Below are positions 1 to 11,665 of a stretch of 64,000 nucleotides of DNA, piece after piece. The stretch spans positions 23,053,405 through 23,117,404 of the forward strand of contig JACBWW010000002.1 of NCBI GenBank assembly GCA_020086605.1, given 5' to 3'. Each line of letters opens with the position of its first letter. The first letter of the stretch is position 1. This stretch comes from Lanius collurio. Taxonomy: Eukaryota; Chordata; Aves; Passeriformes; Laniidae. The notes below the pieces were generated by a model, which saw only the letters and a program-made list of their open reading frames with translations, had not been told where the DNA came from and did no database searches. A program made the translations under genes and the position numbers.

Positions 1-325
1 GTATTTTAGCATGTTCAAAGCTGTAGAGCCACACTAGCCTTATTCTTGCTGCAATGTTTTCTTCTTCTCTCTTGCCTTCTATCTGGCTATGCCAAACTAT
101 TTTTGTGCAGTAAGTAATCAAAAAATTATATTAATGTTCATGAAAAAGAGAATTACACTTCTGCCAATTTATCATGCTAAAACAGCTCCTCTCAAACATA
201 AAAGCTGAACTCTTTCATTGTTGTCACTTTCCCATTTGACATGAAAGAAGTAGAAAAGGTAAAGTAGATATGGAGGCTCTTGTGAGAAGTGAACCTGAAT
301 CTCTTCTAGAGAATCCAACCTAGAC

Positions 326-397
326 TTTTTGCTTGTTAGCCAAAAGCCTCTAAACACTAAAACAGGTGTCTAGAGGCTTTTGGCTAACAAGTGAAAA
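326..397. repeat. Near-perfect hairpin (inverted repeat)
   Basis: Arms 332-357 and 366-391 are 26 bp each and reverse complements except at one position (A353 against C370). They are separated by an 8-nt loop, TAAAACAG. As RNA the stem extends outward by two G-U wobbles and four A-U pairs to 326-397. No flanking target-site duplication or transposon ends are visible. The high arm identity in otherwise old sequence suggests a recent origin, for example a template-switch event, or a conserved RNA hairpin. Function is unknown. Confidence 0.85.
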
Positions 398-2249
398 TTA
401 GAAAGAGGATGGCAGCTGTCTCACTGCCACAGGAGCAAGTCCCAACTTAATTTGTCCAAAGAATACTGATAACTGATTATTCTCTAAAAAAGATGTTTCC
501 ATCTTTCAACTTCAAGTGAATGAGGGTACCTTCCTGCACGTGTAAGCCAAAGATGACAAATACAAGTTGATGTGATACCTTATGATAATATATGTTTCAC
601 ATTTCCTATTGCAAGAGGCACCTATTCAGAACATAAGTTTCACACTTTTATGGCAGCTATCCTCAAGATGCTATACAGGGAGCTTAGTGACTTAAGCTGT
701 GGATTCCATGTTCCTCCTTGGGGAACAAGAGCCTAAAACTCAGGATAGCATTCCATACCCATTACTGAGATTTGCAAAGCCTCTTGACAATTCAATGCCT
801 AATCAAACAGCTGGTACCAGGCTCAAGAGGCAATGCAAAACCACAGGGGTTTTGAAAGAGAAATGCTATACAGTCATCATCACAGGGTAAACCTGACTCA
901 AGACCAAGGATTTATTGTTGGAAAAATGCCAATCAGTTATATTTCTCTTGTGACTGGGAATTCTCTTGTTATTGGGAAGAATAAATCCTAGTAACATATG
1001 ATTACAATGACATTTATTAATGAGGATAAGTCATGTCATGCCTCACCAGATTAACAGGAATTTTTTTAGTGAATTGTGTATTTTATGGCAGCTTACCAAA
1101 TACAAAAATCTATTGAAATCAGCATTAATCTTTCATAGGTTTGCATAAATCTCTACCAGGGTTGTCCCAGTTAAGCAAATCACAGAACTTTAAGAAGAAC
1201 AGTAACTGCATTAGGAAAAAAAATCCTCTATTTTCTTCTTTGTGCTTATCTAGCTTTACTAAACTTCATAATTATGTCCTGATTTACAATTTTTTCACTG
1301 ACATAACATGCATCTCAATATAGGATATATAATTAGCCTTCAAGAAGCTTTCAAGAACAGATTTTTCTGGATGACTCTTTGAAGAATTGCTATAAAGCAG
1401 CAAGTTGAAATTACATCTACAGAGTAACTGAAGTTCATTCTCATGAAAAGATAAGTGAATAGCTACACTGAGATATTATAAGTAGCAAAATTCAGAATTA
1501 ATGAAATAATCCTTATTTTTTGACTCAATGCCTGAGAATGTTATAGCAAAAGAAAAACTACTCAACAAACAATTGTTTAGCACCCTCAAGATACCAAGTG
1601 TTCAAAAAAGTGAAACATATTCATTTAAGGATGTTTAAAAGATTTATTTTGAATCTTTTAGAGACAGTGAAATATCAGAAAAACATTTCATGTTTCAAAA
1701 TAATAATTATTCTTAACAAAGCAATAACACAATCAAACCAGTGATTCAGAGACAGTCATATGTCTCAAGCCTTGAGCTGCCTAGTTGTTATTATGCATGT
1801 TGTTAACATCTGTAACCTTTATAAATTAAGGCAATACCATGTATTCAAATACAGAGATATGCATGTTTGCCTTCTAAGAAAATCAGGTATATATACTTAA
1901 TTTTTCGTCTTACAATAAAAATATCAAATAGAATTAAAAACTGCATAAATATAAGTACATATTCAGCTGAGTTATGTTCCTTTATGACAGTAATTTATGT
2001 GGTTAACATCTTAATTTAAAAAAATGTGGGTGAAAATTGAAAGGACATTGCTCAAATTAAAAAAAAAAAAATCCAGCATTCAGCGTATTTCAGACACATA
2101 TGAACAAGTTTATTGCTCTTTCACATGACAGCTAGTTCTGAAACCTTCCAATTCTCTTCAGCTCTATACAGTGGAAAACAATCCAGCATTGGGGTTCTTG
2201 GAAGGATTTCCTTGTTATCATGCGAATAATCTGCCCTAAATTCTTCTCT

Positions 2250-2270
2250 CACACACACACACATACATAT
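2250..2270. repeat. Short CA microsatellite
   Basis: A run of CA dinucleotides grades into CATA/TATA. It is an ordinary simple repeat in intronic sequence. Confidence 0.8.
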
Positions 2271-5200
2271 AATATAAGCTGGCCAGGGTTGTTAACTAAT
2301 CTTAGAATACTAGCTTAAGACAACAATTTTTTGTATTATAACAGTGCATCTGATGAGGAGAAAAATAAAAGTTGAAGTTAGATTTCTCAAAATAAGTTGA
2401 TCCAAAATTGAAATGATCTACACTTGGAGGATAAAGATACAACTAATCAAAGTTTAGTAAAGGTTCAGTTTTTCAGAAAGCAACATAGCTTTTTTTAAAA
2501 AGAAATGTTATTGCCTATGTTCCATTTCAGTTGCCTCTTTTTAGAAGTAATATTTTTAGAAAAAAATTATTTAATAATTTAGTTAGCAATTTAATCAAAA
2601 GTTTTCATACGAATTTGTCATAACTATTTTTAAGACCCCATGAATTCTCAGCATATAGACTGCATATGAGATTTTCAAAAACAAACATTTGTAAAACCCA
2701 CATATTTAGTTTTGTAAGTTAAGATTTCAACAACTGCTTTTTCTCACTCAAGCTGTAATATAAATATACATCAAACAGTTTTCCATTTACAGAGAAGCAG
2801 CAGAAGAAAAATTTGATTGTATCAGTAGTTACTTATTGCTTCTTGATAGCTATATAAAGAGTACAGTAAAGAGTAAAGCATAAGTGCACCCTATATACTT
2901 TATTTATTGGTACAGCTTCAAAACCAAATGCATTTGAAACAATTAAATATACTTTAGCCTTAACAGATTTTGTAAGAAATCTTACAGCTCTGTATTTTAA
3001 GCATAGAAAAAGAATCAGCACCCTAGTTTTCCTGATTAGTTAGCCCTTTGGTATGTCACAGAGTCCTTTAAGGGCAAGTTTAAACACTTCTACCGTAGCG
3101 ATGTAGCAAAATAAATGGTTCAATAATAGGGAGAATTCCTAACTGGAGTTTCCTACTGTTTTGTATTCTCCTCCATAGTACCCAACCCCACAATCACCTC
3201 AGCTCCTTTAGCATTTCTTATGACCTTGCCTTGCTTATAGTTTCTTCAGCTTTATCTCTCCCCCTGTAGAAACTAGGTTTAAAAACACAAAGCATTTTTG
3301 TGGAAAGAAGGATAGATAAGTAATTTGGAAGCATTTAAGAGAGCACCAACAAGGAAGCATGTCATATTCTTTAAATATGTGCTAGAGGCATCCCTTTTGC
3401 AGACAGAGTAAAACAGAAGTCAGACATCCAGCAAATTGAAGAGGAGAAGGAAAATGCTACAATAGTAAAAACTCTCAGAAGGCCTTGAATCATAAGAAAG
3501 GACAGGTAACTCACAGAAGCTTTTCTCTTACTTCTCAGTCTGCTTCTTTAGACCTACTAAACAGAAACAGAACATGATCTGTGAACAGGATTAGCCAGAA
3601 GAATTTATAGCAAAAATAGCATGAATCACAAAGAACATTAGAGAAAATGAAAAAATCTCTATGCTATGAAGAAGTCTGCAATCTCTGATGGAATGAACGT
3701 GCAAATTTGACAACTATTATCATGTGATAATTATAAGTCTTATTTGCATACAGTAAAGGATTCAAATATAAGGGTAGTTATCACTATACTGAGTTTGAGT
3801 TACATTGGTTTTGTATAAAAGGAATTCTATTATCGAAATTTTCTTTTGTTCATAGCACTTAGCATATTAGAGTTTTACAACTAGATATGCTTGTCTTCAC
3901 TGCATGCATGGACACAACAATGGTAAAGATAGATATACACTATATTAAACATTATTGATTATGAACAGTATTTTCTGATCAAATAAATTTTAGCATTCCT
4001 GCACAAAAATTTAATAAAATAAAATGCATCTAATATAATATATATTCTAAAATATTATTTTCCCATATATTTGCTGATTAGATTTCATCACATTTGTTGA
4101 TGTACAGTGATTGAGCAAAATATTTTAATGTTGCAAAATGAAGCAGTAATCAAAACCCAGCAGATTTAATATTGTGCATGCAATCTCATTTCTGAGTATT
4201 CCAAGTTTATCCTGAGGACTAAATAATAAAAGTTACTATAACATTATTAAAAATTATAGTACACTACGAACACACAAAGAAACAGTAATTAAGATACCAT
4301 AGGCAATGAAGAATCTGGAGTTTCCTAGTTTTGGTATGCTTTACAAGTAACATAGTATTTGTTCCTATGTGCTCTTTTAAAGGAACAAGCAAACAAATAG
4401 TTCCACCTTTGGTAAATGGAACAACTCCCTCCAGTTTCTTTTTCTCCTCTACCTCTCACTATCTTTGCTGGAATATTAAGCTATCTTAATGTCCATGTGG
4501 CGCTTGTGTCAGAGGAAGAGAATAAGAGAGAAGGGAAACTGCATGCCAGAAATAAATGCCTGGACATGGGGCAACATTTACCAGGAATACGAACCAAGCT
4601 TTGTCTTCTGCAGACATTCTGCTGTTTTGTCAGGGGTAGGATAAGGCCAAGTCTGAAAGTGGGACAGCTTGGGTTTTTTTTGGATCTAGTCCCACCCCTC
4701 CCAATATACAGCAGTTCAGAGGGCTCTCAAGTGTTCACTTTGGCTGAAGGGTCTGATCTGACTTCAAATTTTGATGCAATATTATTCTGGAAGTTGGCCA
4801 CAGTTATTCGGCAAGTAAGAAAGGAAATCCTAAAACTCAAGTTTATACATAAGCCAAAGCTGAAGAGAATTTCATGTTACAAAAAACACACTATAGCACA
4901 GTCATCCAGACTTTGGTGTAAGTAAACCCTATACTATAGTAAACCAAATTAAAGAACTGTGGCACACACTGTAAATGTGACAGCCTGTCAAAAAAAGAAT
5001 GCAAGAATCTATTAAAAGGGTAAAAGTTATGCCATCTAAGTATTAGGGTTGCTAGCAACACCCCTATTAGCTACCAAGCTACGCTATGAAGGCTCTAAGG
5101 AGAGGGAACACAAGAAATACTGCCATTATGAACTTTCACTTTCAAAAATTGCTAACTGGGAAAAACAATCTTTGGGCTAAAATTTTTATACTAATTCTAT

Positions 5201-5860
5201 GCTAAAAGGTTAAGCTCTTTAAAAATACTTACAAATGATCTCTGCAGATCCATGTAAAATAATTAGTTATGTCTGCATGGTAAAAAATAATGATAATTTT
5301 AATACTGCATACACATTTTCTCATTCATGTTTATGAAAATGCCTTGGATTATTTTTTTAATTATGACATATCCAAATGGAATGGAAACAGAATTTGAGAA
5401 ATGTATCAAAGTAACTTAACTGTGAATATACCTATCTCTTTGTGAAAATACAAGAACACAAAGTTATTTATATATATATATAGACATCCGTATCAAGTAA
5501 CTGCATAACTCCTTGTATATACAATTCAGTTATATATAAACATACATAATATTAAACATAACTAGACACATTAAAAAAATTGGTAGACCTATGCTGTGAA
5601 CATCCTCCATTGTGAACAGAAGGATTATCACAGCATGTATTAGCACACTCTGTACCAGCTTTCCCTGAGCTGACATTGAGATGGAACTTTCAGTAGCTCT
5701 GCAATTTCTGGCACAGAAGTGTTCATCCAGATTCCCCAGTACCAACCACAGTAGCTTCCCTGTACTGAACTTAATGCCACAGTAGCACAAAGTTTTATAT
5801 TCCTGCTCATACTCAAACTGCACATATACCAAGTTTACAGACAAATCCTTAATGTCCCAA

Positions 5861-5900
5861 ACACTTTTTAATTTATATCAACACTTTTTAATTTATATCA
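5861..5900. repeat. Perfect 20-bp tandem duplication
   Basis: The 20-bp unit ACACTTTTTAATTTATATCA occurs twice back to back with no mismatch, at 5861-5880 and 5881-5900. It sits just before the first sequence I can assign to the CR1 element that follows. The perfect identity suggests a recent slippage or repair duplication, possibly linked to the 5' junction of the LINE insertion. Confidence 0.9.
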
Positions 5901-5904
5901 AGAT

Positions 5905-7520
5905 CTTTGATGATCTGGGACACCTATGCTTGTACACAACTCATCGGGCTTCTACAAGGAAAATGAAGACGTTCATGGGCTTAGAAGTCTACATATCTAC
6001 AAGTCCATGGGGTTGGATGGATTCATCCCAGATCACTGAGGAATCTGGCAGAAGAGTTTACCAAACCACTTTCCATCATTGATCATCAGTCCTGGTTAAC
6101 TCGGGGATCTTCAGATAACTGGAGGTTGGCCAGTGTGATGCCCATCTACAAGAAGGACTGGAAGGAGGATCAGGAAAGTACAAGCCTGTCAGCCTGACCT
6201 CAGTACCAGGGTTGGTTATGGAACATCTTGACTGCATTCACATGGCACATACATGACAAACAAGACATCAGGCCCAGCCAGCACAGATTTAGGAAAGGCA
6301 GGTCCTGCCTGACCTACCTGATCTCCTTTTATGACCCAGCTTCCTGTCTAGCAGATGAGGTGGATGTTGTCCACTTGGATTTTAGTCAAACCTTTGATAG
6401 TCTCCCATGGCATTCTCCTGGAAAAAACCAGCAGCCCATGGCTTGGACAGGTGCACTTTTCACTGTGTTAAAAACTGGCTGGATGGCCAGGTCCTAAGAG
6501 TAGTGGTCAATGGAGCGAAAGCCAGCTGGCAGCTGGTGACTAGTGGTCCTCCCCAGGGCTCAGTAATGGGGCCAGTTCTGTTTAACATCTTTACTGATGA
6601 TCTGGATAAGGAGATTGAGTGTGCCCTCAGTAAGTTTGCAGATGACGCCAAGTTGGATGTGAGTGTTGGTCTGCTGAATGTAGCAAGGCTCTGCAGAGGG
6701 ATCTGGACTGGCTGGATCAGTGGGCTGAGGCCAGTTGTATGTGGTTCAATAAGAAGTGCTGGGTCCTACCCTTGTGTCACAGCAACCCCATGCAGTGCTA
6801 CAGGCTGGGGGCAGAGAGGCTGCAAAACTGCCTGTTAGAAAAGGACCTGGAGGTGTTGGTCAACAGCTGGCTGACCATGAACCAGCATGTGCCAAGAGGG
6901 CCAAGAAGGCCAATGGCATCCTGGCCTGTATCAGCAATAGTGTGGCCAGCAGGACGAGGGAAGTGATGGTACATGGCACTGTACTCTGTACTTGGCACTA
7001 GTGAGGCTGCACCTAAAGTATTTTGTGCAGTTCTAGGCTCCCACTTCAAGAAAGACATTGAAGTGCTGGAGCAAGTCCAGAGAAGGGCAACAAAGCTGGT
7101 GAAAGGTGTAGAGGGTAAGTGAAATCCTATGAGGAGAGGCTGAGGGAGCTGGGGTTGTTTACTCTAGAGAAAAGGAGGCTCAGAAGGACCTTATCACTCT
7201 CTACAACCACCTCAAAGGAGGGTGTAGCCAGGTGGGGGATGGCCTCTTCTCCCAGCCAGCCAGTGACAGGATGAGAGGACATAGCCTTAAGCTGTGCTAG
7301 GGGGGGTACAGTTTGGACATGAAGAAGAATTTCTTCACTGAAGAGATGATCAGACATTGGAATGGCTGCACAGGGAGGTGGTGGAGTCACCATCTCTGGA
7401 AGTTCTGAAGAAACAATAGGATGAGGCACTTAGTGCAATGGTTGAGGTGACATGGTGAGATTGGTCAAAGGCTGGACCCAATAATCCTGGAGGTCTTTTC
7501 CTGCTTTCATGATTCTATGA
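5905..7520 (+). mobile_element. CR1 LINE, 5'-truncated, plus strand
   Basis: This is a non-LTR retrotransposon copy of the CR1 family, the dominant LINE of birds. Order along the plus strand: a reverse-transcriptase region, the ORF2 C-terminal region, a short 3' UTR, and the CR1-type 3' terminus ending in GATTCTATGA at about 7511-7520. The 3' UTR includes the familiar block about a single-insertion tail, 'ggaggtcttttcctgc'. The left boundary is approximate. The protein is broken by frameshifts and stops, so it is a dead copy. It lies in PACRG intron 1, antisense to the gene. Confidence 0.93.
6228..6838 (+). pseudogene. Broken CR1 reverse transcriptase
   Basis: The remnant RT domain of the CR1 copy is split across two overlapping frames, 6228-6497 and 6407-6838. 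The first carries QHRFRKGRSCLTYLISFYD and VDVVHLDFSQTFD, corresponding to RT motifs near the first catalytic aspartate. The second carries [20 protein letters not shown] and [10 protein letters not shown], the latter being the FADD form of the YxDD catalytic box. The frame change between them, plus downstream stops, disables the protein. Family assignment rests on these motifs and the surrounding CR1 nucleotide sequence. Confidence 0.92.
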
Positions 7521-10369
7521 TATATGTAGCTCAATACAAATAAAGTGATCTTAGAAATTAACGATAAAAGCATTCTGAGAAATATAAATAGCTTTGCGTA
7601 AAATAATAGTAACTAAATTAATTAATTTAATTAAATAATGAACTTTAATTAATTAACAAAGTACAGGAAAATATGAGGTTCTACATACTTTCTTATTTTC
7701 TTTTTTCATAAAATACTTGTTAGGAAAAGCCTAACAGAAGTAAACTTTGATGGTATTCTACACCTACCACTTTAATTCTATAAAAGCACAGTCAGTAATA
7801 AAGCAAATGTTATTATAAGAGCATTAAAGTAAATACATTACCTATTCATAGACTACACTGAGTATAATTAAATCATACATTCTGATGAAAAGGAGACATT
7901 TTTATTTGACATGCTGATTTAAAAAAAAAACAACAAAACCAAACCATTTTTATAATTTGCAGAAAAAAACTTATTCCTTGACATTTGGAGAAAACACAGA
8001 AGCTGACATCCTAACATTCTGTCATAGAATATTAAGTTTTTTTCACCCTTATTTACATTTTACCTTAACCACAACAGTGAAAGAAAGTTGTTTATACACG
8101 ATTACTGTTTGCTGAATAAGGTTGGTGGCTCTATTTAGTTTTGAGCTACCACACAAGCTATCATTACAACTGACAGTATGGAATTATTATTAACAGACAA
8201 GCTAAAAACTGAACAAACCAGAAAAACTCATTTTCATTTTTATATCAAATGGAATCCTTTGCAGTTGCCTAGATAAATATGTTGGTAAAGTACAATGAAT
8301 TTCAAGAACAAGTAAAATACTTCAGTCAATCTAAAATGCTTGAAAACATTTGATTTTCCTTAAATATTTTCAGGTTTTTAGAGATAATTCTGATAAATTA
8401 ACCTATGGAACAGTGAGATGGAACCCTAGCTATATATCTGGTTAAATGCAGTGGTATTTTATCATAGAAACTGCAAACTATAGTTTTTAATTGTTAATGT
8501 TTTACTGCCTGGCAGATAAGTTTCAAATTCCACTACAAATCTGAAAAGAGCAATACAATTTTTAATAAAAACTAGTGTTTTGGAGAAACAACTGAAAATT
8601 AATCACCCTTGGCCTCTCCCTTTACTGAATAATTTGACAGCCACACAACTTTAGAAGTCTGTAAGATGTGATACACTAAACACATGCAGGGAAGTTTCTT
8701 GGCATTTTCTTTCTTTTCATAAACATTAGCAGAAATTAAATTAAAACATTAAAATATTTTCCTCTAAATTCTGCCTGATTTAACCACATACATATTTATG
8801 TTGTGCAATGTGATCTGATTACCAGAGAAAGTTCTCAGTATGAATCACACATTGTGAAAAATGTTGTTCACTATTTCATAGCACTAACTCACTCTGCAAT
8901 AATTCTGTAATAGAAAAAAACATCTTCAGGATGCCAGTCATTATGAGGTAATAATACGAAAAATTAGTAACACAACTTCTGCCATGTAGCCTTAAGGATG
9001 CTTTGTTTAATTCGCATTCACTGTAATTTATTGCTCAATTATGCCTCTGATCACTTGTAACTCCAGTGCTTTTGGTAAAAAGCAAGCCAAATTTCTACTC
9101 ACACTGCAGGACTGCCTGCTGACTACACAAAAGAATAGAGAGAAGTTCATTTTTACAACTGTACACCATCATCATCCTACTATACCACTGAAATGGCAAT
9201 GAAAGAGTGCTAATATGATTACACTGCTATGCAGAAGACTGGATACTTTAGATCACCCTTTAGACCTCATCAAAAGAGATGATTAGAACAAGACTTTAAC
9301 AAAAAAGTCAGAATGTTAAGACAGAAGAAAGTAAAGAAAGAGTAAATAAATCTTCACTCAGGCTAATTACAGCATAAATACTGGTTACAAACCTTCTCAA
9401 TATGTTTTTTCTACTTATGTTCCTGACAAATTTTATAAAATACTAATGAAATCATTTTCAAAAAGATGACCAAACCCAAAAGGCTGACTTCCAAAAGAAA
9501 ATAAAGAGAAGCCAAGAATACACAACACTACGTGAAGCTTCGAAGGTTACATATAGAAAACTTACTTTCAATAAGAAGAATTAACTTTCTAGCATTATTT
9601 TCCTTCCATGGAGTTTAATAAAGTAGGTCTGGTTAACTTAATGTTTAAAAACTGTATCTCCCAATGATTTTGGTTAGTTTATATATCTAGCTTTGCTCTA
9701 GCCTACCAATACAACTATGTGTTCAGCCCATATTTGTTATAATCACCATCAAAAATAATGACAATTATAGCTATGTAGAAGCTAGCTATATGTATTTTTC
9801 CACTTAGAAAACCTAGTCATTAAACTTCTTCCAACTTAGTACTGGAGTTGTAAGTGAAAAATAGCTAGTATTCAAATGGTGCAAAACTCAGAAAGCACTT
9901 AAAATACTGCATTATAATATTTATTAGTGCCATTAGGATGCTAAAATTTTACTTGCATTTCATAACCAGAAATCTACACAAAATAGAAAAAAAATAGTAA
10001 AATAATCTGGCCCTGTTAACATGAATTACATTTCTGTTCCTTCTTGCATCCCGAAAATGTAAGTATATATTTTTTTAACCTAAATTTTATATAGTAAATA
10101 TAGAAAGGTCTGCAGGCTATCAGAGAGAATGATGCATATAAGATACACTGATTACAGAGCAATAATAGTGATTTAAAAAATCAGATTTATACTAGGATAA
10201 GATATGCAATCAATCCCTTCAAAAATGGTGAAGAATTAAATTATAAAATTATGGAGTGTAAAAGATTTATGTCACTAGATTGTCATTCTCAAAGAGTAGT
10301 GAGTTGAGGTAGAAATGAGTTCATCCATGACCCATGATCTTAATGAGATGGAGACATTCATAAATGTGA

Positions 10370-11105
10370 TGTGTGGCATCTAATGCCACTCAGCAGTCTA
10401 CATCAAATTTCGAGGAAGGCATACAAAAATATCTTGACAGGCTAGCAAAATGAGTTGACAGGAATTTCATAGAGTTCAGCAATAGTAAATGCAAAGTTCT
10501 GCACTGGAACAGTTCAAGCCAGGCACCACCTGGCCACAATGCAGCTTTGAAGGAAAGATCTTGGGGGATCTCTGCGAACAAGTGGAACATTTGTGTACCC
10601 TTGTGGCAAAGGTGAGGTAACTACATTCTGGGGTACATCAAGGGTGTTGAGGGAATTAAACGTTCTCCTTTATTTGATGTTTGTGAAACTGTATTTGAGA
10701 ATAAGGTCACTATTCAGACTACCCAGTACAAAAAAGACATTGATATATTGAAACAGACTGGTGAAGGCCACCACTATGAAGAGAAGGCTGGAGTACATGA
10801 CACATGAGGAGAAGGTGAGAGAAACTTTTCAGCCTTAAGAAGAGGAATCTCATTGCTAGCTTCAGTTACAAGCATGAGAGCACAGTAGATGAGAGTCAAG
10901 CTCTTTGCAGTGATGCACAACAAAAAACAGAAGAGGCAATGGTAACAAAATGGAATAAAGGGAATTCTGATTTGACTGTAGCAAAATCTTTTTCACAATG
11001 AAGGTAGTCATTGGAACAGTTTACCCAAAGATGATGTAGAATGTCCATCCCTGAAGACAACCAAAATCCAGCTGGACAAAGTCCTGAACATCCCAATGTA
11101 ATCTG
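10370..11105 (+). mobile_element. Decayed CR1 LINE 3' portion
   Basis: This is an old, heavily mutated CR1 copy. Recognisable segments in order are a block like 'ttgacaggctagc...gacaggaatttcatagagttcagcaatagtaaatgcaaagttctgca' (10435-10503), a 'cccagtacaaaaaagacattgatatattg' block (about 10720-10750), a 'catgaggagaaggtgagag' block (about 10803), and a 3' section with 'ctttttcacaatgaaggtagtcattggaacag' and 'ccatccctgaaga...cagctggac' (10987-11080). No intact reading frame remains. It is clearly more diverged than the copy at 5905-7520, so it inserted earlier. Confidence 0.8.
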
Positions 11106-11339
11106 AATGTAAATCACAGTTTTTAAACTAACATGAAAAATGAAGTGTAAATGCTCACACTGAAAAAATGTTCTTAGTCCAAATGTTTTGCCCAGCTTTT
11201 TATTTTTGGGGAAAACGATCAAATAAATTATTAAAAAACCCCAAACCAAACAACATACTCTCCTATAGAATTTGACTTCTCTACCAAGAACCTAAATCAG
11301 GGCAGTCAGGCTTTTAAACTTGGTAACAGCTTTCAGACT

Positions 11340-11665
11340 GCATTAGTCTTGCTTGTGAACAATTTGCTCTCTAGCACAGCTCAGAGGAAGATATCCATGC
11401 TTACTTCATTAAACCTATCAGCAGATTTTGACATTGAAGATCACCATGTGCTGCTGACTTGCCTGGGAGACTGGCAGAAATGAGTCAGTCACCCTGAACT
11501 GGATAGGTCAACTCCTATCAGTCAGATTTCAAGACAATTCTGATGGATGGTTTCTTTCCAGCCCTGAAAGCTTTTACATGTGTAATGCTACAAGGACTGG
11601 TTCTACCTCTTGTTTTGTTTAACACAAAACTTTATGAGAGGTCTTGAGTCAACACACTCCTTCAG
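11340..11665 (+). mobile_element. Ancient LINE fragment (L2/CR1-like RT)
   Basis: A translation of the plus strand with interruptions gives SADFDIEDHHVLLTCL and, further on, a block resembling QGxVLxPLLFNxxMRxL. These look like the aspartate-containing DxVDHxxLLxRL motif and the PQGSVLGPLLF motif of a non-LTR reverse transcriptase. The wording is closer to the L2-type clade than to avian CR1. It directly follows the decayed CR1 but the two seem to be different families. The boundaries are rough and the class is uncertain. Confidence 0.5.

Noticed and set aside
4416..4925. A 169-codon plus-strand ORF, the longest in the repeat-free part of the left arm
   Set aside because: No domain, signal or family resemblance, no splice or promoter context, and cysteine/leucine-rich composition typical of chance translation. 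It lies inside PACRG intron 1.
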